Assembly (NCBI GenBank): GCA_002104895.1
Contig: MCFG01000141.1
Location: forward strand, 1-64,000
DNA: 64,000 nt
From: Anaeromyces robustus
Taxonomy: Eukaryota > Neocallimastigomycota > Neocallimastigomycetes > Neocallimastigales > Neocallimastigaceae
Reading direction: 5' to 3'
Shown here: positions 46,405 through 57,000 of the stretch, one piece after another
How positions within the stretch are numbered: position 1 is the first letter of the stretch
How the letters are laid out: each line of letters starts with the position of its first letter
Position numbers and translations under genes: made by a program
Notes under the pieces: model-generated
Told to the model about the DNA's origin: nothing
Seen by the model: only the letters and a program-made list of their open reading frames with translations
Databases searched by the model: none

Positions 46405-48846
46405 ATGAAGATTTCAAATCTATCTTATTTCTTTCTTTCTTCAATACCTGTTGCTATTTCAATGGCAACAGATAATATCAATAACAACAACAATTTCAAT
46501 ATCAATCGTGGAATGGCATATGTAAATCCTTATGAAGGTGAAGTACAAGTACCTTCAGATGTACCATATGATTGTGTAAATTTGTTAAAACTATATGACT
46601 ACTTTAATTTAGGAAGACCAGGTTTTATTGTCGGTGAAGTTATGTTTAATTGTTGTTATTATGAAAATAGAAGACTTCATTCAATGGATGTTTATGCTAC
46701 TACTGAATGGGAATGTGAAAATGATACACAAGTTAAAGACAATCATATTACTTCAATGTAAATATTTATATTTCTTTATATATATATAATTATATTATAT
46801 TAATAGTAATAGTAAAATAATATTAATTATTAATTTTGTATATCATTTATTTTGATTGTTAAAAATTTAAATATATTATAGTATTTTAAGTGGAAAGAAT
46901 TTATCAGGAGATATACCATGGGACATTTTAAAAGAATTTAAAAATTTACAAATTTTATCATTAAATAATAATAAGTTAACTGGTAATATTTCAGATATGG
47001 CAGGTTTAAGTGGTTCTTTACAAAGAATGTAAATATATATTAAATTTTTATATTATAAAGAAATATAATATTATAAAGAAAAAAATATTTATTAATATTA
47101 ATTAAATATTATAGAAATTTATCAAATAATCAAATAACTGGTACATTGCCATCTAATATCCCATCTAACATACAATATGTGTAAGTATATTAGAAATAAT
47201 TTGATAAATAATATAATATAATAATCTAATTTTAATTTTTGTTAATAAAAAAATTTTTTTATAATATAATTAATAATATTTCAAACATTTAAAAAAAAAA
47301 AAAATAGTAATATAAATCAAAATGATATATCAGGTCCATTACCACAATCATGGACTTCAAAACAAGGATTCCAATGCTTTGTACCTAATAATGTTTGTAA
47401 ACCAAAATCATTAACTAATACTTCCTCATTATGTAATTCATCACCTAATTCAACACCACTTAAAGAATGTACAGGTAAATATTAATGAACAAAATATCTT
47501 GATGTTGAAATTAATAAAAAAGAAAAAAAAAAATTTTTTTTTTATATTATATAAGTCAAATAATATATTAATTATTTTTTATTAAATTATAATTTAATAA
47601 TTATATTATTATAGAAGAAGTTATAAATAATAATGAAAAAAATAATACACCTAATAACAATGCTAGTGCTAATATCCAAGAGAAGCAAAAAGTTGAAGAA
47701 AAAGCAGATACTAAAAGTAATGATAATAAAGTTAAAATAATAGCAAGTGATGAAAAGAGCGATCTTAAAAAATCAAAATCAAAAAAATCACACGCAGTAT
47801 TAGTAATGTTTTTCTCTGTTCTTGGAATACTCACCGTTGTTGTTATTGTAGTTGCTTGCGTTGCCAAATATAAGAATGTTAAACATAGTCGTGAAATGAA
47901 AGAGTCTTTATATAATAATCGTAAAATGTTACAATCATTACAGTCTGAAGAAGATACCTTTTTCAAGGATACTGCAATTAAAAGTACAGATGAAAATGGT
48001 TTTACTTTATCAAAGTATTCCGAATCTGTTCATTCTGGATCAAGACATATTGCAAGTGACGCAGGAAGTGGACGTGGTATTGATACTACTAGTAATAATA
48101 ATAAGAATACTAATATCAATAATGCTAATAATGAACATGCCATTTTAATGGATAATATTGATGGTGGTGAAGAAGATCAAGAAAATTATGAATTTGACAA
48201 TGATGAAAAATTAAATCCAAATCAATCTAAAACATTTGATGTCAATCAAATTGATAGATCTTGTTCATATATTTCAAATAAATATAATACAACTTCATCA
48301 GATCTTTATGATTCAAGTTATTGTAGTACTTGTGAAACCTGTGATTGCTCAAGTGTATCAAGTAGTAGTAGTAGTAGTAGTTTCACTGAAGAAAATAGTT
48401 CAAACTCTTTAAGTTACATAAGTAGTTGTAGTGGTGTTATTAAAAACAATAATAATACTGAAGATGCAAGTACTAATTTAACATTAGATAGTACTGTTAA
48501 TGGTTTTGATAGTAAATACTATTTAACGAAACGTTCTGTTGTATCTAATACATCAAGTGGAACTTTAATTAATAACAATAATAACTGTTATACCACATCA
48601 AACCTTTTAAGTAATAGTGTTATAAGTAGTCCAGCTACTGTAGCAACTGCAGCTTCTGCTACTACTAAATTCATAGAAGATGATAATTTAAAAGTAGTTT
48701 TGGAAGATATTGAAGAAGAAGATAGTATTAATCCTTCATTAGAAATAAGTGGTGACATAGGAAAAGGTTTACGTATAAGTAGTATATTTAAAGAAAGTCC
48801 TTTATTCACAGAAAAATTTGATAACGGTTTAACATTAAACTGGTAA
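46405..48846 (+). CDS. LRR receptor-like single-pass membrane protein
   Basis: Five exons, 46405-46757, 46882-47028, 47115-47180, 47308-47474 and 47615-48846, GT-AG and in phase, give 654 aa. Start ATG 46405 follows an A-rich leader. Residues 1-20 form a signal peptide. The Cys-rich cap (DCVNLLKLYDYF....FNCCYYENRRL) precedes about four plant-type LRRs (LSGDIPWDIL, LTGNI, ITGTLPSNI, ISGPLPQSW). The small exons 2-4 each hold roughly one LRR, and their phases are alike (mostly phase 2). A four-Cys C-cap follows, then a Lys-rich stretch, a membrane helix near residues 305-330 and a cytoplasmic tail of about 320 aa rich in Ser, Asn and acidic residues, with no recognisable kinase. The build matches the LRR gene at 21086-25517, but the tail lacks its repeats. 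Likely a surface sensor or adhesin; ligand unknown. Confidence 0.8.
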
Positions 48847-49541
48847 ATTAGTAAATATAATTTATAAAAAAAATTAAAATTATAGAATTTTTTTTTTTTT
48901 TTGGGTAGTAGTTATATAATACCAATACCAATTATTAAATAATAACAATTTTTTTTTTTGTTATTAATAATTGTTTTTTTTTTTTCACTATCATTTCAAG
49001 TAATTATTTTATTTTATTTAAAATTTTAACATCTTTTTTTAATTAATTTATAAATTTATATATGTTTTCACATTAACAATAGAAAAAAAAAATATATGTA
49101 TTTTTTTTTTTTTTTATTAAATTTATTAACAATCAATCATTTAATAGAGTTATTTTATAATATTTATTAATAAAATATATTAAAAAATGATAAATAATAA
49201 ATAATAAATAATAATAAATAATAATCATATAATAATAAAAAGATTATTATTTATTAAAATATTTTTTTTTTTCATTATATAAAATGGTTATAAAATTAAT
49301 GAAAAAAAAATAATAATAATAAATATCAATAATTATGTATATAGTTATATATTTTATTTATAAAAAAAAATAATAAAAAATAAATGTAATCAATGTAATA
49401 ATAATAAAATAGATATTCCAAATAAAAAATTTTTTAAAAAAAATATCTTTAATAAAAGTTATTCTTTAATTTATATTTTTGTTTATTTTATTTTATTTTT
49501 TTGTTTCTATTAAATTATAGTATTGTATTCTGTTTCTATTT
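48847..49541. other. 3' flank of the LRR gene
   Basis: AT-rich with poly(T) runs and (AAT)/(AAATAAT) runs. It ends with a short repeat, ATTCTGTTTCTATTTAATTA, that recurs at about 50121 beyond the retro-insertion. No gene seen. Confidence 0.55.
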
Positions 49542-50038
49542 AATTATAAGTTAAGCACGCTTTCCTTGATGGGTGTTATGCATTTGATAAACTAGATATT
49601 AAGAGGGAACGGAGATGGTGGCGTGGACAACTTTTCAAAGGTTCACCCGAGTCTCCTGTTCCGTATATTGTGGGTCTGTCGCATTTTCTTACTGTTGTCA
49701 TGCCAATTGTGAATATTTCCTTTCGGATTCTTCTTAATTGGTATAATAACAATAAGAACACTCCGGGCGACTTCAAGGGCGTCGACGTCGAAAAGATAAG
49801 GCATGGAATTTATTCCGACACGGATTCGAATGGTATCTCATTCGTTGAATGGGAGAGGTTAGAAGTTTAACTTCTTTCCTTTTTTTTTATTTAATATTTT
49901 AATTTGATTAATATCTGTAATAAATTTTATTTATTTTTTGTATCTTTTATTACTTGTATTTAATTTACATTTCATGTAATATTTATGTCACATGTATGTT
50001 TATTTTAAATTAATAATATAAATAAAGATTAATCCTAG

Positions 50039-50086
<48 letters not shown>

Positions 50087-50098
50087 ATAAGTTAAGCA
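49542..50098 (+). mobile_element. Poly(A)-tailed retro-insertion with 16-bp target-site duplication
   Basis: Identical 16-bp copies of AATTATAAGTTAAGCA lie at 49542-49557 and 50083-50098. Between them is about 485 bp of foreign-looking DNA, an AATAAA signal (50021-50026), and a 43-nt poly(A) tract starting 15 nt later. These are the hallmarks of target-primed reverse transcription. The 5' part is much richer in G+C than the surrounding DNA and is open to its very first base, so it is a 5'-truncated copy of a transcript: either a LINE or a processed gene copy. The repeat unit flanking it is itself duplicated downstream (50119-50151). Confidence 0.75.
49559..49870 (+). pseudogene. C-terminal 103 codons of an unrecognised protein, 5'-truncated in the insertion
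   Basis: The frame is open from the left end of the insertion and stops with TAA at 49868-49870. Recognisable pieces are KRERRWWRGQLF, VGLSHFLTVVMPIV (hydrophobic) and ISFVEWERLEV at the end. Codons include CTG, CGG, GGC, GTC and GAC, quite unlike neighbouring genes. There is no start context and no promoter-like leader, so I do not call an active gene. Origin from a LINE ORF or another retrotransposed gene is possible; no domain was recognised. Confidence 0.55.
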
Positions 50099-50391
50099 AA
50101 TAAAATTACATTTTAAAATGTATTCTGTTTCTATTTAATTATAAGTTAAGCAAGTAACATTACATTTTAAAATATAATGTTACTATTTATATTACTATTA
50201 TGGCAATTAGATTTTTATCAAGGTACTTTTTAGGATTAATTTGGACTTCCTTCGGTTTTTTTTTTTTTTTTTTATTTTATTTTATTTTATTAGAACTTAT
50301 TTACTCTTTTTAACTGTTATAATTCTTCTTTTTAAGGTTTTATAATCTTACGTCATCAGTAAACCTCTAAACTATGGAATATAAATGTAAT
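50099..50391. other. Repeat remnant and spacer
   Basis: Contains a further copy of the insertion-site repeat (50119-50151), so the target was a tandem repeat of about 54 bp. It also has a less AT-rich piece at 50200-50257 that is open on both strands over about 20 codons. On the minus strand this could be a downstream exon of the fragment at 50526, but splice phases are ambiguous. Confidence 0.4.
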
Positions 50392-50526
50392 TTACTTTTT
50401 TTGTTTTACAAAAGAATTAACTTTATTTTGGTCTTGTTGAACTTCTATTGGAAATGAAGTTTGACTTCCATATCTTGTAACAAATTCTGTAGCTTGTTGT
50501 TTAATTCTATTAAAATACTTTGACAT
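50392..50526 (-). CDS. Small ORF or first exon, BAR-domain-like N-terminus (uncertain)
   Basis: 44 codons from ATG 50526, beginning MSKYFNRIKQQATEFVTRYG and continuing with TSFPIEVQQDQNKV, to TAA at 50394-50392. A GTAAAT donor overlaps the stop, so this may be exon 1 of a longer gene. The pattern of an aromatic/basic N-terminus, GS.T.FP.E and a following helix resembles the start of fungal BAR_2 (Gvp36-like) proteins, but only weakly. No clear continuation was found, so it may be a gene fragment. Confidence 0.35.
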   Translation of the reverse strand: MSKYFNRIKQQATEFVTRYGSQTSFPIEVQQDQNKVNSFVKQKK

Positions 50527-50878
50527 TTTTAAATTCTTGTAAAAACTTTTATTATTATTTTGTTATTATTATTACTATTGATATTACACTTTTTATTTTA
50601 TTTTTATTATTTTATATTATTGTTTTTTTTCAGTTATAATTAAAAATTATTTTGTATTCTTGGTTAATGTCTGATTTATTTAATATTAAATATTATTTTA
50701 AATTTATTAACTTTTTTTTTTAATTGATTCTATCTTTAATATTAGAAATGACTTTTCCTTATTTCAATTAAATGAAACTCACTAGATTTCATCAATAACC
50801 TCATCACATTTACAGATAAAATAAAGAGACACTCTTTATATCATAATTACACCTCAATCTTAGAGTATGAATAATATA

Positions 50879-51073
50879 TCAACCATATAATAATATATCT
50901 ATTCCTACTTGGTGGAACTTCAGCTCTGGAAGAGCTACACTTCGATAAAGGGGAACGGAAGCATTTAAATTGATGAAGATAATGCTAGTGTTGTTAATAT
51001 CAGTTCCATAACAGCGGAATCCACGAACAAAAACATTGCTATTTTCGTTACTATTATAAAAATTTCGTACCAT
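50879..51073 (-). CDS. Small ORF, 64 aa, unknown
   Basis: ATG 51073 to stop 50879. The codons are less AT-rich than the flanks and the residues are not low complexity (VFVRGFRCYGTD; VALPELKFHQVGIDILLYG). No signal peptide, membrane helix or known motif. It lies between the retro-insertion and the tandem hairpin element, in the same compositionally odd island, so it may be a fragment of a transferred or mobile sequence. Confidence 0.35.
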   Translation of the reverse strand: MVRNFYNSNENSNVFVRGFRCYGTDINNTSIIFINLNASVPLYRSVALPELKFHQVGIDILLYG

Positions 51074-51452
51074 TATGATCTATATTTAATATTGATGAAA
51101 AAAATAAAAAAAGTAAAATGAAAGTACTAAACTAAAAAAATCGAGTTAAAAATGTAGACTAGTAATAACTGAATGTAAATTTTTTCTTTTTTTTTTTTTC
51201 TTTTGTTTAAATTTATCAATTGTTTATCTTCTTTACTCTATTATAAAAACACTTGTAGAATATTGATAGTTGTTATAAAAATCTCTTTTTGCGAATGTAA
51301 ATATATTTGAAATCTTGTAAATTCTTAAATTCATGAAAATTAAAAAAAAAGTTAAAGGTGAAGAACTCAAAAATAACTATTCTAAATTCTAATAAAGTAT
51401 AAGCACATGCTTTTGAGTGAATCAAGCTCATACAATAATTAAAGCAATTACA

Positions 51453-51492
51453 ATGGATTCATACAGTGATAATATACAGAAATACATGAAAG
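51453..51492 (+). CDS. Possible short first exon (MDSYSDNIQKYMK...)
   Basis: ATG 51453 opens 13 codons ending at a G|GTAAAT donor, in a less AT-rich patch just before the tandem element. A TAG acceptor occurs inside each copy of that element, but the spliced frame ends within about ten codons in either copy. Weak; listed as a candidate only. Confidence 0.2.
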
Positions 51493-51500
51493 GTAAATTT

Positions 51501-51850
51501 AAAAGAAAATACAAATAATTCATTTCCTGCATATCCAACTTATACATATTATTAGAAAAAAGAACAATTATTGAGGAGACTTCATAAAATGCCCTTAACG
51601 TCGCCATGTATCGACAGGCATTTACCCTCTTCTGAGCATTCCAAATGAATGGAAGTACAGGTCCTCAGAAGAGGAAAAAGAAAATACAAATATCTCATTT
51701 CCTGCATATCCAGCTTATACATATTATTAGAAGAAAGAACAATTATTGAGGAGACTTCATAAAAATGCCCTTAACGTCGCCATGTATCGACAGGCATTTA
51801 CCCTCTTCTGAGCATTCCAAATGAATGGAAGTACAGGTCCTCAGAAGAGG
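51501..51850. repeat. Tandem duplication (2 x about 175 bp) of a hairpin-rich element
   Basis: Copies at 51501-51674 and 51675-51850 are nearly identical, and their 3' halves are close to 50 % GC in an otherwise 80-90 % AT spacer. Each copy has two perfect inverted repeats. Stem 1 is AAATGCC...GGCATTT with an inner GTCG...CGAC. Stem 2 is CCTCTTCTGAG...CTCAGAAGAGG with an inner CATTC...GAATG. No long frame. Structured RNA, transposon terminus or regulatory element are all possible. Confidence 0.8.
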
Positions 51851-52504
51851 ATTAAAAAATAAAAAAATTAATTGTTTTTACATGATAAAAATAAATATAT
51901 TTAAATATTTCAATAAATATTTTCATTATTTATATAATATATTAATAATAAATTGTATATTATAATTAAATCTTTACACAAAAAATATATGATAAAAGTA
52001 TCATTTTTATTAAATGTAAAAATCTTTACACACATAATAATTTATATGATAAATGTATCATTTTAAATGTAAAAAAGACAAAAAAAATTTTTTTTTTTTT
52101 AAATTTTATTTATTTATTTTTTTTTATTTGAATTACTTTTATTTACAAAAGTTTAAACTAATTTTTTTTTTTTTTTAATTATTGATTTGTCTTAAACACA
52201 ATTACTATTACCTTTTATTTTTATTTATATTTTATCTTTATTTGTTTTTATTTAATTTATTTTTTTTTTAATTATTTTTATGTTATCCTAAAAAAAAAAA
52301 AAAAATAAAATATAGATATTTTATATAGACTTTTTTTCTATTTTTTATTTTTTTATTCAATAGTGAATATTTATATAAAAAAGGAAACTTTAAAAAAAAC
52401 TATTATGGACTTATTATTTTTATTTTATTTTATTTTTATTTTCTTAGAAATTTATTAAACTATAATATAAAAAAAAAAAGAATTTTTTTTTTATATTATA
52501 TAAT
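51851..52504. other. 3' flank of the esterase gene
   Basis: AT-rich spacer with a small duplication (TCTTTACACA....ATGATAAA-GTATCATTTT at about 51971-52015 and again at 52022-52067) and homopolymer runs. No gene. Confidence 0.5.
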
Positions 52505-54046
52505 TTAACATGTCTTGGTAATACCACACCAGTTACCGTTTTCAACACCCCAAGCACCATCTTGGTCAACGTAAGAAACTTCTGGACATTTAGCAGTACA
52601 ACACTTATAACCAAGCTTAGTAGCCCAGCAAGAACTTTCAATAATACCACACCAATTACCATTTTCAATACCCCAACGGCCATTAGCATCGGTTTCATAA
52701 ACAGCACTAGTGTTCTTACAACAGTTAAAACCAAGTTTAGTAGCCCAGCAAGAAGATGTACCTGAAGTTGGATCTGGTCTTCTAGTAGTAGTAGTTGGAG
52801 CTGGTTGAGCACTACTAGAAACATCAATCTTGTAGTTAGCCCAAGAACTAATCCAACTGTTATAATCATTCTTAACACTACTACTTAACATATTAGAAGT
52901 GCTAACATTAGTCTTACCACGAAGGAATCTATCAATGAATTTGTTAACATCATTAGTTTGAGAACTAGCAGCAGAACAATGCATATGATTACCAATAAAG
53001 TTAAAACCAAATCTATCTTCAACACCCATTGCTTTCCAAACTTCATATGCAGCCATAGCTGAAGTGTAACCAGATTTATCACCTAACCATTCATAATCTG
53101 GATTACCCATAGTGAAGAAAGCACGTGGAGCAATCATAGCAATAGCTTCATGATGATCATATGGTAATCTAGTAGCTTTACCATTACCAAAGTTATTCTT
53201 TAAAGCTTGCATGAACCAAGAGTAGTTAGTGTTATCAATCTTTTCAACATTACCAATAGTATCGGAAACTCTCCAAGAGTTAATACCACCACCACCAGAT
53301 TCTTGTGGAATAGTTAAAGCAATACGTTCATCAAAAGCACCAGCAAAGAGTGCCATTTTACCAGCGTAAGAACAACCAGTAACACCAATATGTTCTAAAT
53401 CAGCATGAATTTGATTTTTAACTTGTTCAAGACCATCAATAAGACGAGAAACACCCCAAGACCAAGCAATATAATCACCAGCTTGTCTAAGATTTGGATA
53501 CATTCTGTAGAATGGAGCATTAGTATCCTTACGACCATCCATAGAATACTTAGCACATTGGTCATGATTGAATGGAACTTGAATAAAACCATTGAATTGA
53601 CCAGCAGAAAGAGAACCAGTATTACTGTTCATACCAATAATAATTGGGAATGGTCCATTACCACTTGGAACAGAAATTTTTGAAGTAAGAGTAAGTGAAC
53701 CTCCATTATCATTAACGGTAACAGTTAAAGTATTACCAGAAAGAGAAGCCTTAACACTTTGTGGTGGATTTGGCTTCTTACCAAGTTCATAATTTTCAAT
53801 TTCAGCTTTAATTTCATTACGTCTACATTCCCAATCAGCTAAAGTCTTAACACGTCCACTTCCATCAGACCAAGCAAATGGATCTGGTAATTTTTGAACA
53901 TTTGGACATTGACTTGGATTTGGTAATGGTGGAGCTTTACAGGAAGCACCAGTATTTTCCTTTGAATAAACAAGTGGAGGAGCAGCTGATGTAGTATTTA
54001 ATACAGCAGCTAAGACTAAAGCAATTGAAGTAATAGAAAATTTCAT
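52505..54046 (-). CDS. CE15 glucuronoyl methylesterase with two C-terminal fungal dockerins
   Basis: An intronless 513-aa frame from ATG 54046. Residues 1-21 are a signal peptide (ending TTSAAPP). The catalytic domain (about 40-405) contains the nucleophile motif GVTGCSYAGK with Ser226 (the family usually has GCSR-N-GK), the acidic segment PQESGGGGINSWR and, near 350-357, GNHMHCS, whose His356 before Cys is the likely catalytic base. CE15 enzymes cut the ester between 4-O-methylglucuronic acid of xylan and lignin alcohols. A Thr/Pro linker (about 412-428) leads to two dockerins (about 430-470 and 473-513), each with CWATKLG(F/Y).CC and (D)G.WG.ENGNWCGI. Dockerins tether enzymes to the extracellular cellulosome-like complex. 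Codon use is clearly less AT-biased than neighbours, as in a highly expressed gene. The Tyr in place of the usual Arg next to the nucleophile is the one oddity. Confidence 0.92.
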   Translation of the reverse strand: MKFSITSIALVLAAVLNTTSAAPPLVYSKENTGASCKAPPLPNPSQCPNVQKLPDPFAWSDGSGRVKTLADWECRRNEIKAEIENYELGKKPNPPQSVKASLSGNTLTVTVNDNGGSLTLTSKISVPSGNGPFPIIIGMNSNTGSLSAGQFNGFIQVPFNHDQCAKYSMDGRKDTNAPFYRMYPNLRQAGDYIAWSWGVSRLIDGLEQVKNQIHADLEHIGVTGCSYAGKMALFAGAFDERIALTIPQESGGGGINSWRVSDTIGNVEKIDNTNYSWFMQALKNNFGNGKATRLPYDHHEAIAMIAPRAFFTMGNPDYEWLGDKSGYTSAMAAYEVWKAMGVEDRFGFNFIGNHMHCSAASSQTNDVNKFIDRFLRGKTNVSTSNMLSSSVKNDYNSWISSWANYKIDVSSSAQPAPTTTTRRPDPTSGTSSCWATKLGFNCCKNTSAVYETDANGRWGIENGNWCGIIESSCWATKLGYKCCTAKCPEVSYVDQDGAWGVENGNWCGITKTC

Positions 54047-57000
54047 TTTGATATTTTGTTTTTATTTACAAATAATTTTCTTTTAAATATAGAGTTAGAC
54101 GTATAGTGTATTTATTTTAAGTTTATATATATATACAAATAAAATTTTCAAAATTTTATGTTGTATAGTTTTAATTATTTTTTATCAAAAAAAATAACTA
54201 TTCTTTATTTAATATATTACAAAGTTAAAATAAAAACAAGTTTTATTATATTATAAAACTTTATGAAATTATTATTTTTTAATTTCCTTTTTTATTTAAA
54301 AAGCAAAATTAAATTTTACTTTATTTATTGATGATGAAAGAATAAATTTTATTTCTTTTTTATGGAAAAAAAAACTTCCTTTTATATGCCAAATCGTCCC
54401 AAAAAATAATAATATAAATGTATATTATAATATTATGAATTACTTGTTATTTATTATAATATATATTAATATATATTATAATAAATAACAAGTATATATA
54501 TTTAATAATTAATATAAATATTACAAAATTATAAAGAATAATACAAAAATATCAATAAAATATACAAAAGATTAATATGTTTTTTTTTTTTTTTTTTTTT
54601 TTAAAAAAAAATAAATAAATAATAAAAAAAGAAACAATGGAATATTACAAATTAAATTTCAATTAATTAAAATTTTCACTTGTATATAACAAAAAAAAAA
54701 AACTAATATAATACATATAATATTCATAATTTATAAGTTCCATTCAACAACTAATTTATTGTTTTGTTGTTTTATTTTAAACATATAAATTAATTTTTAA
54801 AATTTTATTTTATAATATATTTATTGTAGCAAAAAAATTATATGGATACATAAATGGAAATTATTTATTAATATTGAATTAATAAAATGAATAATAAATT
54901 TTGTAAAAATTAAAAAAGTATAATTAATAATAAAATGAAAGTTTTTTTTTCTTTACTACATAAAATAATTCTAATTATATAAACTTTAATTATTATAAAA
55001 TCAATAATTAAACAATCAAAGTAATTGACAATAAGAAATAAAAAGGGAACAATAATTAATAATTTTAATTTATGTAACGGAATTATTGTATTTTTTTTAC
55101 ATATATAAAAAAAACTTTATTCATATTAATTATAATTATGTATTAAGTATAATATATAATATTATATTAAATGATGATTAATCAAAAATAATATTTATTA
55201 ATATAAGAAAATACTAATAAATAAACTTTTAAAAATTTTATTATTTATGATTAATCATAATATAAAGTAATATGTATAGCTTATATATTAATTAATTATA
55301 ACAATTTATATATTAATTATTTATATATTTTAAAAAAAAAGAAATATTAATATTATCAATATTAAATTCATATAAACAAAAAAAAAAAAAAAGTTTAGTA
55401 ATAATATCAAAAAAGTAAAAAATAAAAGAATATTTACATTTTGTATTACTAATCAAGAAAAATGTCTTCATGTCTCTTTTTTATTTAATTATTATACTAA
55501 AATAATAAAAAAAAAGTAGAAATAAGAAATAAATAAAATTTACATTCTAAATTATTAAGAAATGTCTCTTTTTTATTTAATTATAATTTAATTTTTAATA
55601 TATTAATTCCAAATTAACTCTTCAAAAAAAGTATTTTTTTATATCTGCCATTTTATTAAAACAATAAATATTGTTTTAATATAAAATAAAAATATAAATA
55701 ATTAAATAATAATAGTAAAATAATTATTATAATTTCATTTTATTATTTATTGTATAAATGAGATATATTGTTTTTTTTTTTTTTTTTTTTATTACTATTA
55801 TTATATACTGAATTCTATTTTTATATCCAATTAAATAATATATATACATAAGAAAAAAAAAAGCTTTAATAAAAAAATAATATATAATATTATTTTAAAA
55901 AATTAAATAAAAAAAAAAATAAAAAAATAATACAAAACTCTAATTAACATATTTATATATATGTTTCCGTTTATATGTTTCCTTTTATATGTTAATATTT
56001 TTACATTTAAATACATATAAAATTTTTTGTTTTATTTTATTATTTATAGATAATTTTATTTCTTAGCATCAATAAAAAATTTTTTATTAAATTAATACTT
56101 AAATTATTCAATATTACCTAATATATATTAAACATAATAAGAAAAATTGTTTAAACAAAAAATTTTTTTTTCCTTTTTTATTATTTTGCTTTCTCTTTTA
56201 AATTTTTAAATTTTTTTTTTTTTATTTTTTAATAATTTTTCTTTTGTAATTTTCTATTGTTATCATTTTTCAATTGTTATTATATCATTAATTATTATAA
56301 TTATTATTAATTATTATTGTTTATTATCTTATTTATTATATTTCATATAAAAAAATACCAAATAATTAATTGTCATAATGGTGTAATTTTTATAATATTA
56401 ATTGTAATTATTATTTAAATTACAAGTTATTTATTAATTATATTAGTTATTAAAGTTAAAAAGGTTCCAAGTTTTCAATATATTATTAATAAAATATAAT
56501 AAATATTAAAAAGAATAATTATTTGATTAAATAAAACAATAAACGAAGCAATTAAATTATTTTTTTTATTTAAAAATACTGAAGTAAAAAAAAAAAAAAC
56601 ATTAAAGCCATTAACGAAAACAAAGATTTAAAACAAAAGAAAATAAATATAAATTAATAATTAATAAAAAAAATTAATAACCACTTTCATCTAAATAAAA
56701 AAACATATAAAATTAAATGTTAACTTTTTATTATATATTTATAATTATAATATTATAATAAATAAATAACATAATATTTTATAAATAATTGATATGTAAA
56801 TAAAAACATATAATAAAAGACTTTTATTAAAGAAAATAAAAATTGGTTAAAATTCAAAAAAAAAAAAAAAAAAAAAAAAAAAATAAGAAGGGAAACAAAA
56901 CTAATTAAACTAATTTTATATATAATAAAGAAAAATTATTAATAAAAAGTAAAATTAATTTAGAAAAAACTATTTTTTTATAATTTTGAACCTTGCAAAT

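Noticed and set aside
49780-49830. tRNA-like T-loop (ATTCGAAT) on the minus strand
   Set aside because: No cloverleaf could be folded around it and it lies inside an open frame of the retro-insertion.
51501-51850. Hammerhead ribozyme in the tandem element
   Set aside because: The segment CTGAG-CATTC-N5-GAATG-GAAG recalls the core, but the invariant CTGATGA and GAAA arrangement is missing.
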